64,000 bases of DNA from the NCBI RefSeq assembly GCF_900241005.1, contig NZ_OEST01000002.1, positions 372,001 to 436,000 on the forward strand, in the 5' to 3' direction. A program made the translations under genes and the position numbers. The notes beneath the pieces are model-generated. The model worked only from the letters and a program-made list of their open reading frames with translations. It was not told where the DNA came from and searched no databases. Below are positions 1 to 9,075 of the stretch, one piece after another (position 1 is the first letter of the stretch; each line of letters starts with the position of its first letter). The DNA comes from Bacteroides cutis. Lineage in GTDB: Bacteria > Bacteroidota > Bacteroidia > Bacteroidales > Bacteroidaceae.

Positions 1-1415
1 AAGAGGCACTGAATGTTTTTCTAAAAGCCTATAAAAGCTTCTCACCTCAGACCAAAACAAGCTTGAAAGTTGATATTTTATCACGTATTGCGCAGGTTTA
101 TGGAAATGCCGGATATGATAGCTTAAAAATACCTTATTTGGAAGAAATGCATGTTGCACTAAAAGAAGTATTGACAAAAGAACCGGAAACAAAGAAAAAC
201 TGGGCAAACTTTGAGATTGATTGTGAAGTAAAATACGTGTTGCATTTTTTAAATCGCGGTCAATATGCCCTGGTGCAAAAACACATTGATAAAATCAAAT
301 CACTACTCGGTCCTCACGTAGATCCTGTATTTTGGCTGAATTTTCAATTAATCCAACTTCAATATTATCATAAAACCGAAGAATATGACAAGAGTATTGC
401 TCTGATAGATGAAGTAACCCCCAATGTTCTTAACAATCATGTAAATACATTTGCTACCCTTATAAACTACAAAGCGAACACCCAATACAAAAAAGGAGAT
501 ATCGACGGTGCCATTGAGACACGGAAATATTTAATTCATAAACAAGACTCTCTTAATAATGCATTTTCTGCCAATCAGTTACAGGAAGTAAAGGAAATCT
601 ATCACATAAATGAACTGCTGTCGGAAAAACAAAAAATACAAGACGGTAATTATATGAAAGGTTTCATATTCTTGTCAATACTATTGTTGTTAATGATCAT
701 TTTCTATTTCTATACACATATTTTGTCCAGGAAAATAGTTCAGACAGAGAAACTGACGGCAGAAGCGGCTTTACAGGCAGAGGCGGACAATATTACGAAA
801 GACCGGCTGAAATCAGAAATCAGCCATGATGTACGTACCCCGCTGAACGCGGTAGTAGGTTTTGCCGAATTATTGACCGGTTCGGAAGAACTAGATGTGG
901 AAACAAAGAAAGAATACGGTCGGATTATCCAGACAAACGCAGAGAATTTACTGACATACATCAATGGTATATTAGAATTGTCCCGGCTCGAGTCAGGCAA
1001 AATAAAGTACGATAAGGAAGCATGTGATATCGTACAATTTTGTCATCAAATATTACAAACAATAAATATAAAAGAGGGCTCTGTCCTGACAGTAACATTG
1101 CAAACCGATGTGGAAAGTCAATGGATACACACCGATCAGAAATGGTTTGAAACATTGTTCGTCAGTTTGCTTACTCCATTGGAAAATGACACGGAACAAA
1201 GCCGGGTAGTAGTTCGCCTAAAACGGGATACAGCTAAGTCTTTATTAATATTTAATGTTATAAATTCTCCTCTGGCAAAAGTACGTTTTGAAAACAAAAC
1301 GAGTTTAATCCGTCATGAAATCAATGCACATTTCATCCATTATTTCGGAGGTATCTACAAAGTACAGGCCGAAACAGAAGAAGGACCGTCCATTTCGTTT
1401 ACCATTCCTTTATAA
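1..1415 (+). CDS. TPR sensor histidine kinase, 5' end missing
   Basis: The frame (codons from base 3) is open to the left edge, so the N-terminus lies outside the window. What remains is a helical TPR-like sensor region to about base 610, one membrane segment at about 657-725, a coiled linker and a HisKA domain. The H-box SHDVRTPLN has its phospho-accepting His at 825-827. The last third should be the ATP-binding HATPase domain, but the Asn-rich N box and the DxGxG loop are not recognisable, although a C-terminal FTIPL end typical of the fold is kept. It may be a degenerate kinase working through a partner. Its stop overlaps the convergent cobC stop by 6 bases. No response regulator is visible nearby. 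Confidence 0.85.
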   Translation, partial: EALNVFLKAYKSFSPQTKTSLKVDILSRIAQVYGNAGYDSLKIPYLEEMHVALKEVLTKEPETKKNWANFEIDCEVKYVLHFLNRGQYALVQKHIDKIKSLLGPHVDPVFWLNFQLIQLQYYHKTEEYDKSIALIDEVTPNVLNNHVNTFATLINYKANTQYKKGDIDGAIETRKYLIHKQDSLNNAFSANQLQEVKEIYHINELLSEKQKIQDGNYMKGFIFLSILLLLMIIFYFYTHILSRKIVQTEKLTAEAALQAEADNITKDRLKSEISHDVRTPLNAVVGFAELLTGSEELDVETKKEYGRIIQTNAENLLTYINGILELSRLESGKIKYDKEACDIVQFCHQILQTINIKEGSVLTVTLQTDVESQWIHTDQKWFETLFVSLLTPLENDTEQSRVVVRLKRDTAKSLLIFNVINSPLAKVRFENKTSLIRHEINAHFIHYFGGIYKVQAETEEGPSISFTIPL

Positions 1416-1940
1416 ATCAATCTTAATAATGCCACCATAGGGTGTCAGTGCACTGAATGCTTCCTCGGGCTTAATAATGCCGGCGTAAATTTGCGCACAT
1501 ATCAACACTCCACCATGCGCAAAGATAGCCACACGATGGTATGGTTTCTTTTTTAACTCGTCCAGAAACCGACTGATGCGTTCGTATTGCATAGCGAACG
1601 ATTCGCCACCGGTAGCTGCTACATTCAGATAATCGGCATACCATTCTTGCAGGCGTGGGTCGTCATTTAGTTCAAAGGATTTCATCTCCCACGAACCGAA
1701 GTTTATTTCCATGAGCCGTTTGTCACGTTCCGCATCCGGATAACCGCAATAAGTGGCAAGGCGTACACATCGTGTCAGCGGACTGGTATATACATAATCG
1801 AAAGGTATATATACTTTTAAATTTTCTGCCGTCACAGCGGCTTCTTCCTCAAATGTCGGTTTTAAAGGTACATCCGTTTGCCCGTAACATACGCCGGGAG
1901 CGACATCAACAGAAGTATGACGAATAAATATGACTTCCAT
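1410..1940 (-). CDS. cobC: alpha-ribazole phosphatase (CobC-type histidine phosphatase)
   Basis: This 176-residue histidine phosphatase starts MEVIFIRHTSV, where RH carries the catalytic His. A second His lies in AIFAHGGVL near residue 142. In cobalamin synthesis the enzyme dephosphorylates alpha-ribazole 5'-phosphate (or the cobalamin phosphate) in the lower-ligand branch. Alone the fold would be ambiguous with phosphoglycerate-mutase-like enzymes. Its place as last gene of a cobU-cobT-cobS-cobC series, 6 bases after cobS, supports the cobalamin role. It is cytoplasmic, with a length normal for the family. Confidence 0.85.
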   Translation of the reverse strand: MEVIFIRHTSVDVAPGVCYGQTDVPLKPTFEEEAAVTAENLKVYIPFDYVYTSPLTRCVRLATYCGYPDAERDKRLMEINFGSWEMKSFELNDDPRLQEWYADYLNVAATGGESFAMQYERISRFLDELKKKPYHRVAIFAHGGVLICAQIYAGIIKPEEAFSALTPYGGIIKIDL

Positions 1941-1946
1941 AAATTA

Positions 1947-2693
1947 CTAATATCTTATACTTAATCCAAAACATCCCAAATAGAATGATAGTTCGCATAG
2001 CAAAAACGTAGCTCCGCAACAATCACCGGTATAACCTTGCAGACGGCGTTTCATCAATAAGCACAACAGGACAAAAGTCAATAACGGAAATAGAGTAGCA
2101 GGCCACAACCTTATCGGCAGGAACGCTATGAAAGGGATTGCTCCACAGATAAAAGCTATTGACAATTCTCCCCAACTCATGCGGTTGTACACCACTTTAG
2201 CTTTACTGTCTTCTTCCTTTCGGGCGTATGGCAGATAATTGACTAACTGAGATGCACAGAATTTCGACCAGCAATCACCACAAAAAACAAGAATACACAG
2301 CTCGATTAAAGGGAGAGTATGCAATTGGAACAGCAATAGAAAATAGAAAATCAGCCCGATAACCCCATAACTCCCTATATGGGAATCTTTCATAATGGCA
2401 AGCGTACGTTCACGGGTAGTACCGCCTCCAAAACCGTCCAGAAAATCAGCCAATCCATCTTCATGTAGGCAACCCGTAATAAGTAAACGGGCGATGATGG
2501 CGAAAATCCACGCAAAAGATAGAGGCATAACCTGTCCCGTCAACCATAATACACCTGCCATGATTCCTCCAGTCAACCAACCTACCAACGACCAGTAGGG
2601 CACTACGTGTTTGAAACATTCCGCCGGTACCTCCTTGATCTTCCAAAAAGGTAATCGGGTAAGAAAGATAAATGCTGCTAAGACATTGTTCAT
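1947..2693 (-). CDS. cobS: adenosylcobinamide-GDP ribazoletransferase (cobalamin synthase)
   Basis: This 248-residue integral membrane protein joins adenosylcobinamide-GDP to alpha-ribazole (or its phosphate), the final assembly step of the nucleotide loop. The N-terminal FLTRLPF motif and the acidic EDGLADFLDGFGGG motif near residue 77, which binds metal and substrate in the family, are both present. Several hydrophobic segments follow. It starts 2 bases after the cobT stop, so the pair is probably translationally coupled. The length matches CobS of other bacteria. Confidence 0.93.
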   Translation of the reverse strand: MNNVLAAFIFLTRLPFWKIKEVPAECFKHVVPYWSLVGWLTGGIMAGVLWLTGQVMPLSFAWIFAIIARLLITGCLHEDGLADFLDGFGGGTTRERTLAIMKDSHIGSYGVIGLIFYFLLLFQLHTLPLIELCILVFCGDCWSKFCASQLVNYLPYARKEEDSKAKVVYNRMSWGELSIAFICGAIPFIAFLPIRLWPATLFPLLTFVLLCLLMKRRLQGYTGDCCGATFLLCELSFYLGCFGLSIRY

Positions 2694-2695
2694 AT

Positions 2696-3733
2696 TCAGA
2701 AATATTTCGTAATGGAAGCATGAGCAAAATTATCCATTTCATTAATCATCCGCACGGCCGACTCCACTATCGGATAAGCGCAAATGGCTCCGGTTCCTTC
2801 TCCAAGCCTTAATCCTAAGTTTAATAACGGTTTAACTCCTATTTCATCAAGTACCAATTTATGTCCGGTCTCATCTCCACAATGCCCAAAGATCGCATAA
2901 TTCAAAACTTCGGGATACAATTTGCTGGCAGCGAGAATACAATTTGTCATGATAAATCCATCCACTAAAATAACCATCTTTAATTCAGCAGCCTGTAGCA
3001 TGGCACCCACTGCCATTACCATCTCCAAACCACCAAAATAACGGATAATGTCATAAGGAGATCCATCCCCTTTATAATTATCTAATGATTGTTGCAACAC
3101 TTCATATTTATGACGTATCCCTTCATTATTTAATCCACTACCGGCACCTACACATTGTTTCAGTGGTATATCGGTGAAACAGGTCATCCATAAGGAAGAG
3201 GAGGAGGTATTACCGATACCCATTTCGCCAAAGCTGAGTACATTACTGCCTTCGCCATAACAACGGCGTACTATTTCCGATCCGCGTTCCAGACAGAGTT
3301 CCATTTCATTTTCTGTCATAGCAGCTTCGTGCAGATAACTCCGCGTACCCTTACGCACTTTCATATTGATAATTCCTTTCTCATAAGGTAGGTCGTAGTC
3401 AACTCCTGCATCAACAATCTTCAAAGTAAATCCATGCTGCCTGCAAAGGAAGTTTACTCCGGCACCTCCATGAAGAAAATTGCTGATCTGTTGCCAGGTG
3501 ATTTCTTTAGGCGAGAGGCTGACTCCTTCTTCCACAATACCATGATCAGCGGCAAAAATAATGTTTTGCGGATACTGTAAGCTTGGTGTCAGTGTTTGTT
3601 GTATCAATCCGATTTGTAGAGCCAGTTCTTCCAAAGTTCCCAAAGAGCCTTTTGGCTTGGTGAGGTTGTCGATTTTGTCTATCAATGCCGGGCGGATGGT
3701 TTCGTCAGGGCGGATAATATGAAATGCTTTCAT
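2696..3733 (-). CDS. cobT: nicotinate-nucleotide--dimethylbenzimidazole phosphoribosyltransferase
   Basis: CobT (345 residues) makes alpha-ribazole 5'-phosphate from nicotinate mononucleotide and a lower-ligand base. The N-terminal [14 protein letters not shown], the AADHG motif, the GEMGIGNT loop and the C-terminal [11 protein letters not shown] motif, whose Glu is the catalytic base in the Salmonella enzyme, are all present. It lies between cobU (44 bases upstream) and cobS. No synthesis genes for a base or the corrin ring are visible, so this cluster fits salvage or the last steps only. Confidence 0.95.
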   Translation of the reverse strand: MKAFHIIRPDETIRPALIDKIDNLTKPKGSLGTLEELALQIGLIQQTLTPSLQYPQNIIFAADHGIVEEGVSLSPKEITWQQISNFLHGGAGVNFLCRQHGFTLKIVDAGVDYDLPYEKGIINMKVRKGTRSYLHEAAMTENEMELCLERGSEIVRRCYGEGSNVLSFGEMGIGNTSSSSLWMTCFTDIPLKQCVGAGSGLNNEGIRHKYEVLQQSLDNYKGDGSPYDIIRYFGGLEMVMAVGAMLQAAELKMVILVDGFIMTNCILAASKLYPEVLNYAIFGHCGDETGHKLVLDEIGVKPLLNLGLRLGEGTGAICAYPIVESAVRMINEMDNFAHASITKYF

Positions 3734-3777
3734 TACATTATTATGATTAAAATTACTTCTTTGTTTCTCTTAGCTTC

Positions 3778-4290
3778 TCAACTCTTGATTTTCACTGGAA
3801 TACCGGATACCATCAAAACAACCTCATCAGCTTGTGCAGCTATGTATTGATTCATCCAACCTTGCATATCCGTAAATTTCCGTTGTATTTCATTATCCGA
3901 TGTGCCTCCCATACCTATTTCATTGGTAACAAAGATAAATGTGGAATCTTGCGCAGTGAAACGATTAAACTCTTCTTTAACTGCAACCAGTGCCAAGTCT
4001 GTGTCGGCATTTAAGTCGAAGAAAAAGTTGGTACACCAAAGGGTTACACAATCTATCAATATCGTCCTTCCTGACAACGAATGATGACTCAATTCTTTTT
4101 CCTCTTCTATATTCGTCCATTCCGGTCCCCGTCTTTCCTGATGCCGTAACACCCTTTTCCTGAACTCCTCATCCCATATACGTGCCGTAGCAAGATAGAC
4201 AGGGTTAGGAGAGAGGCTGAGTGCCAGTTTCTCAGCATAACTGCTCTTACCCGAACGGGCGCCACCGGTAACAAGTATAATTCGTCCCAT
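3778..4290 (-). CDS. cobU: adenosylcobinamide kinase / cobinamide-phosphate guanylyltransferase
   Basis: This 170-residue bifunctional enzyme phosphorylates adenosylcobinamide and then transfers GMP to it. The P-loop GGARSGKSSYAE lies at residues 8-19, HQERR near residue 50 carries the guanylylated His of the family, and TNEIGMG is near residue 122. It is the first gene of the leftward cobalamin operon. I found no recognisable cobalamin riboswitch in the 330 bases upstream. Confidence 0.93.
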   Translation of the reverse strand: MGRIILVTGGARSGKSSYAEKLALSLSPNPVYLATARIWDEEFRKRVLRHQERRGPEWTNIEEEKELSHHSLSGRTILIDCVTLWCTNFFFDLNADTDLALVAVKEEFNRFTAQDSTFIFVTNEIGMGGTSDNEIQRKFTDMQGWMNQYIAAQADEVVLMVSGIPVKIKS

Positions 4291-4409
4291 TGATTTTTCT
4301 GAAGTTTACGAGAAGCAAATGTACATGATTATATATCGCGTACTGAAAACCAGTTTTTTATAAATTTATCCTTTGTGATTTGCACTTATCTACTTTAATT
4401 TAAGCATGA

Positions 4410-4417
4410 CAAAGATA
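4410..4417 (-). promoter_or_regulatory. candidate -7 element upstream of cobU
   Basis: On the minus strand this reads TATCTTTG, a perfect match to the Bacteroides -7 consensus TAnnTTTG, and would give an untranslated leader of about 110 bases before cobU. No good TTTG -33 element is found at the usual distance, so the call is tentative. Apart from this and the hairpin at 4480-4516, I see nothing else in the 330-base gap between cobU and the fimbrial operon. Confidence 0.35.
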
Positions 4418-4479
4418 AAGAAATCTTTTTTATCCGATAGTGTTTCTCTGTAAATTCTTCCGATAGTTAAAATCAAAAG

Positions 4480-4516
4480 ATCCTATTCTTTACCTCGCCA
4501 GGTATAAGAATAGGAT
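4480..4516 (-). terminator. hairpin ending the fimbrial operon
   Basis: ATCCTATTCTTTACC at 4480-4494 pairs with its reverse complement at 4501-4516 (one bulged base) around a 6-base loop. On the minus strand it is followed by a T-rich stretch (CTTTTGATTTT). It lies about 105 bases beyond the last fimbrial stop codon and before cobU, so it probably separates the two leftward operons. Confidence 0.65.
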
Positions 4517-4620
4517 ACCACAAACAAAACAAACAACAAGGTTATCTGTCACAGACAGCCATTGTATAAAGTTCTAAGTCAGGACAAACTTATTCACTAC
4601 TACTTATAATTTTCATAATA

Positions 4621-6996
4621 TCAATTATTTCTTTTCAGAACTATCGTATTACCTCCTGTTCCGCCATTGATAATCTCTCGGACAGACATAAAACCATTAT
4701 AGATGGTGTAACGATTCACATATCGGAAATAAAGTATATCCTCATATTCATTTCCTGCAAAAGAAACCATAGTCAATTTACCATCATTTCCTACGGTCAA
4801 AGTAGCAGCATGTTCTGTATAATTACTGTCTTTATAAATATCGATACTTTCCCCTTCGGGTACATTAGACTCCTGGCTCCATGAAAGATATTTAACAGTA
4901 AGAGTAACCGGACTATTCCGGTATGCAAAAGTCGTTAGTGCATGCTTCATTGAATATAGTTCCAGCAATCCACCTACAAGTTCTGCTGTTGTTTTAAAAA
5001 TGACGCTTTGAATTCCTGTAGAATTATTGGCCGTATAAGCCCAGCCTCCATTGGATTCGTGAGGTACTGCCGAGCCTGTGCTACTTCTTGCAAATTCCAA
5101 ATAGTCACCAGCATATATACCCACAACGTCTTCATGTCCCTCATCCAAAGTAAATTGTAATTCCATCTCTTGACCGATACCCCTCGGTACCGAAGAATAC
5201 AATGGAACATTATCCATATCTTGGAGTGTTCCACCCACCGGACCAAACTTTATAGGACTAAACCCGGCAATCGGATTATTTGTGTTCTCAAATGAAACCG
5301 TATTTTCAGGAACATCCTTAAAATAAGGATTAGACACTGTTATAGAAGTTTCACTATCCACCATATTAGTCTTGAAATGAAAGTAAAAAGTACGACTCTG
5401 ACGATAATCATTATACGATATGGTCGTCATATAATTAAATGAATGGTCACCTGCTTCTACCGGAATACTATTTACATCCACATTCGGATAAATAGACTTC
5501 TTTTCCGGCTCTATTCTAAAAGTCAACGGAAAGACCGCAACCGGCATATTTACCGGTAAACGCATACCGACTGCCATGGTTGCATTAATTTTTCTTTCCA
5601 CCTGATTTTGACACATTACAATATCAAACTTATAAGGTTGGCGTACTTTTACAGATATACGGCGGGCTAATCCCGAAGGAGTAGATACTATAAAGTCTTG
5701 TGTTTCCAAATTGGCTGGTAAATGATCTACCGGAATTATAGTAATATTTCCGTTCTTATCATTCTCAATACGTTGTACAGCATTATGGTTTATCCCATCT
5801 TCCGTGTCAGCCACAGGTGTTACAATCACCTTTTCATTTGCCCTTTCGTTTGCTTCCATATATTCATATGTAATAGTATATGGCTGTGTATTTACCAACA
5901 TAACATCCATTGTACTGACTTCTAGTGAATTCCCGGTTCCATCTTCAATTCGATTTACCTGACTTACTTCAACAGATGCCGAAAGATTGTTGGAAGCGGC
6001 AGCGTTCATAGCCTGTTCCATATCCAAATATCCCATTCCCACCACTTTATTAATCTTTACGGCATAGTGAAAATTGCGATACAAATTCAAATAAGAAGTA
6101 ATATAAGTAACAGGATCGGTTTTTACAATATCCAATTTATAATAGCAGATTTCTCCTCTATACCGAGCTTTCAACAATATATAAGCAGGATTGGTGGCAT
6201 CTACCTGTCGACGTTCATACACATATTGCGGACCAAGAAGAAAATCATCGTCATCAAATGTCGCATCTTCTATTTCACCTTGTGTATTCCCAGCAAAACC
6301 TTTATTCTGCTTGGTAAAAGCAGTATATACATCTTCGTCTTCATCCACATTGAACACAAAATTGGCAAAACCACCTTGTTCTCCTCCCATGTAAGGAGCT
6401 ACAGATCCGGTATTAGTAGCATTTACTATGGTAAATCCTACAAGTTCTAGAGATTGAGTATCGGAAATATCATTTTTGGTTAAACTTATTTTCGCAAAAT
6501 TTCGTATTAATTTAATAGTACCAACCTCCGCCTTTACTGCATCAGCTTCTTTTATTTTAGATACTTCCGCACGACACCAATATGCATCTTTTCTATCTGT
6601 AACACTTAAATTACTAAATATTTCCGTTTCTGAGTCACTCCGAGAATAATCACCAAATGCCACATCACCTGCAACAAAATGTAAAATACGTTTAGTATTC
6701 GAAGGAGGAAGTTCAACAGTCAATTTACCTTCCGTTTTATTATCCAAAGTTACCGTTGCTTTACGCGAAGCAAGAAACAAACCATATTCATCAAAAACTA
6801 ATACAGTCATGTTTTTGATAGAGTTTTCTGAAGGTACATCGCCCATCACACGAGTAGCAACCGTTGATTCTGGTATCGAAATTGAAAAGAGATATTCATT
6901 CGGTTTCAAATTCGGTTGGGAGACGACTTCCTCATCCTGACAGGAAATCAAGAACAAGGATACCAGCATACTAAAATATAAATATATCTTTTTCAT
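4621..6996 (-). CDS. large fimbrial lipoprotein, candidate tip or adhesin subunit
   Basis: This 791-residue exported lipoprotein has a signal peptide ending in a lipobox (FLISC, Cys at residue 19). The next 300 residues resemble the N-terminal fold of FimA/Mfa-type fimbrillins: an early ATRV segment, then a hydrophobic NMTVLVFDEYG strand. The remaining 450 residues are beta-rich with no motif I recognise; it may be a DUF4906-type protein. It is the last and largest gene of the fimbrial operon, the usual place for accessory or tip proteins. No transmembrane segment other than the signal is visible. The adhesin role is inferred from size and position. Confidence 0.7.
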   Translation of the reverse strand: MKKIYLYFSMLVSLFLISCQDEEVVSQPNLKPNEYLFSISIPESTVATRVMGDVPSENSIKNMTVLVFDEYGLFLASRKATVTLDNKTEGKLTVELPPSNTKRILHFVAGDVAFGDYSRSDSETEIFSNLSVTDRKDAYWCRAEVSKIKEADAVKAEVGTIKLIRNFAKISLTKNDISDTQSLELVGFTIVNATNTGSVAPYMGGEQGGFANFVFNVDEDEDVYTAFTKQNKGFAGNTQGEIEDATFDDDDFLLGPQYVYERRQVDATNPAYILLKARYRGEICYYKLDIVKTDPVTYITSYLNLYRNFHYAVKINKVVGMGYLDMEQAMNAAASNNLSASVEVSQVNRIEDGTGNSLEVSTMDVMLVNTQPYTITYEYMEANERANEKVIVTPVADTEDGINHNAVQRIENDKNGNITIIPVDHLPANLETQDFIVSTPSGLARRISVKVRQPYKFDIVMCQNQVERKINATMAVGMRLPVNMPVAVFPLTFRIEPEKKSIYPNVDVNSIPVEAGDHSFNYMTTISYNDYRQSRTFYFHFKTNMVDSETSITVSNPYFKDVPENTVSFENTNNPIAGFSPIKFGPVGGTLQDMDNVPLYSSVPRGIGQEMELQFTLDEGHEDVVGIYAGDYLEFARSSTGSAVPHESNGGWAYTANNSTGIQSVIFKTTAELVGGLLELYSMKHALTTFAYRNSPVTLTVKYLSWSQESNVPEGESIDIYKDSNYTEHAATLTVGNDGKLTMVSFAGNEYEDILYFRYVNRYTIYNGFMSVREIINGGTGGNTIVLKRNN

Positions 6997-7021
6997 AACA
7001 ATCTTATTTTTTATTTAATAC

Positions 7022-9070
7022 TTAGTCTCTCCATTCAAAAGTATTTACATCTATTTGGTCTTCACCCCAATACCAAATGTCATAGACACAACGAACAGCA
7101 TGACTTCCACTGACAGAAGAAGGATTTCCATCACCAACACCATCACCCGAAAAAGATTGATTACTAGAAGTATAATATCTTCCAGAAGCACTCCAATAAT
7201 CTCCATCAAAAAGTTCTGGGATCTTGTTATCTGCCGAAAGGTTTATTATAAACTGAATTTCCGCTTCCGTAGGAACTCTCCAACGTCCGGCAGGATAACC
7301 ATCTTCTTGATAAGCCGCGCATCTTCTTTCTGCATTTTCAAATGACACGTTCGTAGTTTTCCCACGCGAAGAAGCTATTTTAAATATAGGAGCAATTATT
7401 TTATCCGTATTTTGATTTCTCGTAGGACGATAATTAGAAAGATGTTTATCCATATCAAGATTACGTGCTATCAACTCACGAGGATCTCCAATGGCGAAAT
7501 CATCTCCTATCCGAAAAGCGGAAACTGATACTGTATAATTATTATAATTATTATTTCCATCAAGAGAACCGGTTATAGTAGAAGGATTACGCACAGAACC
7601 AAGAGCATGGTCATCATAGTAAACATTCACTTTATCCCCTCTAGAAGAATATGTACCATTCACAAATAATCTACCCTCTGCTTTCTTTCCTTCAATATAA
7701 ATACTAGGATACTGTATAATGGTCCATATTCTATTAATTCCTTGTTCATTCCATACCGATACTGATATTTTATAAGAAACATACATGTCATCGCTAATAG
7801 GATGAGTAAATCTTAGTCTATCTCCAATAGTTTCTATTTTGTAATCAGCTGGTATTTGGTTTTCTGTTAATTCAATAGTTCCCTTTGTAATATCAACATT
7901 ATTAGCATAATCAATGTATTCTACAGAAACAATCCTTGTTTCATTTGCACCACTGCCTAATACAATACTGCTACTACTAATATATGGCATCGTTACTGTC
8001 TCTTGGTTATACAATTCCGTCTTATAATCATCCAATACCAAATACTGATATTGACTCATTTCTGTATCTAGTTCCATGTCATTCCAATCTAAAATCCGGA
8101 AGTCTACATCCTCTAGTCTTACCGCTTCATTAGGATTCAAGCTACCTAACATACCTACCTTCACATTCACTTTATAATAGCGATTGGGCTCTAAGGTAGT
8201 TATTCCGCTCGTAATGGGTACATAGTAATAATAATCCTCATAAGTAGTTTCCTCTCCGGTCGTAGCACGCCAAGGTACACAAAGAATTAAGTAGCTTTCC
8301 TTTCTTATATCAGCGACAGTATTCTCTGGATTGGGGTAAGAATAGAAAGGTATATGCGCATATTTTCCTTCTGTTATAACACTGTATGTACGCTGTATGC
8401 GGGTAATATAATCATCATTAGATCCTATCACATATTTACCGTCCAATTGAGTTTTTTTTACCGCATTTACAAACGTCACTTTCATTGTTTTCAAATCGGG
8501 TGAATAGGTAACGCCTCCTACTTCAACTATCGGTTCCACCTCAGGGGTCAATGTAACTTTTGCCATAGCCCTTTTCAACATTACTTCTTTACTACCTCCT
8601 TTGTCAATTGATATATTATCCATTTGAGCATCCATTAACAAAGTTGTTTCCATTCCTTTCGTATTCCATTCCGTAGTTATAACTTTCCCCTTTAAGTCGG
8701 CAAGATCATCTCCGTTAGAAGAAGTAAAGCTTTCAGGTGCATTAGCTACTACATATACTGTATATGTTTTTCCATACATATCTTGGTCAATCTTCACCTT
8801 TAACTTATTGTCATTAGATACTGGTATTTTTTCTTGCTTAAAAACGTATTCGCTATTGATATCATCAAAAAAATACACATTTACAAACTTTATCAGATTT
8901 TCGTTATAAGTGTCTTCCCCCAAGCCATCGGTATCATCCTGTGCCCTTGTCTGCAAAGACAGAGTCAATCCGGAGTCATCTGCATTTATATTATGTTCAT
9001 TTTCGTCTTGGCATGCATTCAAACAGCAAATGCATACCATTAGTATTACATAAATTATCTTATTTTTCAT
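7022..9070 (-). CDS. fimbrial lipoprotein with lectin-like C-terminal domain
   Basis: This 682-residue lipoprotein has its lipobox LNAC at residues 17-20 and an early QTRAQ segment like that of fimbrillins. The first two thirds are fimbrillin-like beta structure. The last 130 residues differ: a Cys-containing segment (ERRCAAYQ), GRWRVPTEAEIQFI, DYWSAS and AVRCVYD form the pattern of the Fib_succ_major/DUF1566 family, a C-type-lectin-like fold. This suggests a tip adhesin. It lies 5 bases downstream of the previous gene and 25 upstream of the next, so it is cotranscribed. Confidence 0.78.
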   Translation of the reverse strand: MKNKIIYVILMVCICCLNACQDENEHNINADDSGLTLSLQTRAQDDTDGLGEDTYNENLIKFVNVYFFDDINSEYVFKQEKIPVSNDNKLKVKIDQDMYGKTYTVYVVANAPESFTSSNGDDLADLKGKVITTEWNTKGMETTLLMDAQMDNISIDKGGSKEVMLKRAMAKVTLTPEVEPIVEVGGVTYSPDLKTMKVTFVNAVKKTQLDGKYVIGSNDDYITRIQRTYSVITEGKYAHIPFYSYPNPENTVADIRKESYLILCVPWRATTGEETTYEDYYYYVPITSGITTLEPNRYYKVNVKVGMLGSLNPNEAVRLEDVDFRILDWNDMELDTEMSQYQYLVLDDYKTELYNQETVTMPYISSSSIVLGSGANETRIVSVEYIDYANNVDITKGTIELTENQIPADYKIETIGDRLRFTHPISDDMYVSYKISVSVWNEQGINRIWTIIQYPSIYIEGKKAEGRLFVNGTYSSRGDKVNVYYDDHALGSVRNPSTITGSLDGNNNYNNYTVSVSAFRIGDDFAIGDPRELIARNLDMDKHLSNYRPTRNQNTDKIIAPIFKIASSRGKTTNVSFENAERRCAAYQEDGYPAGRWRVPTEAEIQFIINLSADNKIPELFDGDYWSASGRYYTSSNQSFSGDGVGDGNPSSVSGSHAVRCVYDIWYWGEDQIDVNTFEWRD

Positions 9071-9075
9071 AACGC

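Noticed and set aside
4291..4620. Cobalamin riboswitch upstream of cobU
   Set aside because: I looked for a B12-box-like segment and a plausible multi-stem leader on the minus strand and found neither; only a -7 element and the fimbrial terminator are supported.
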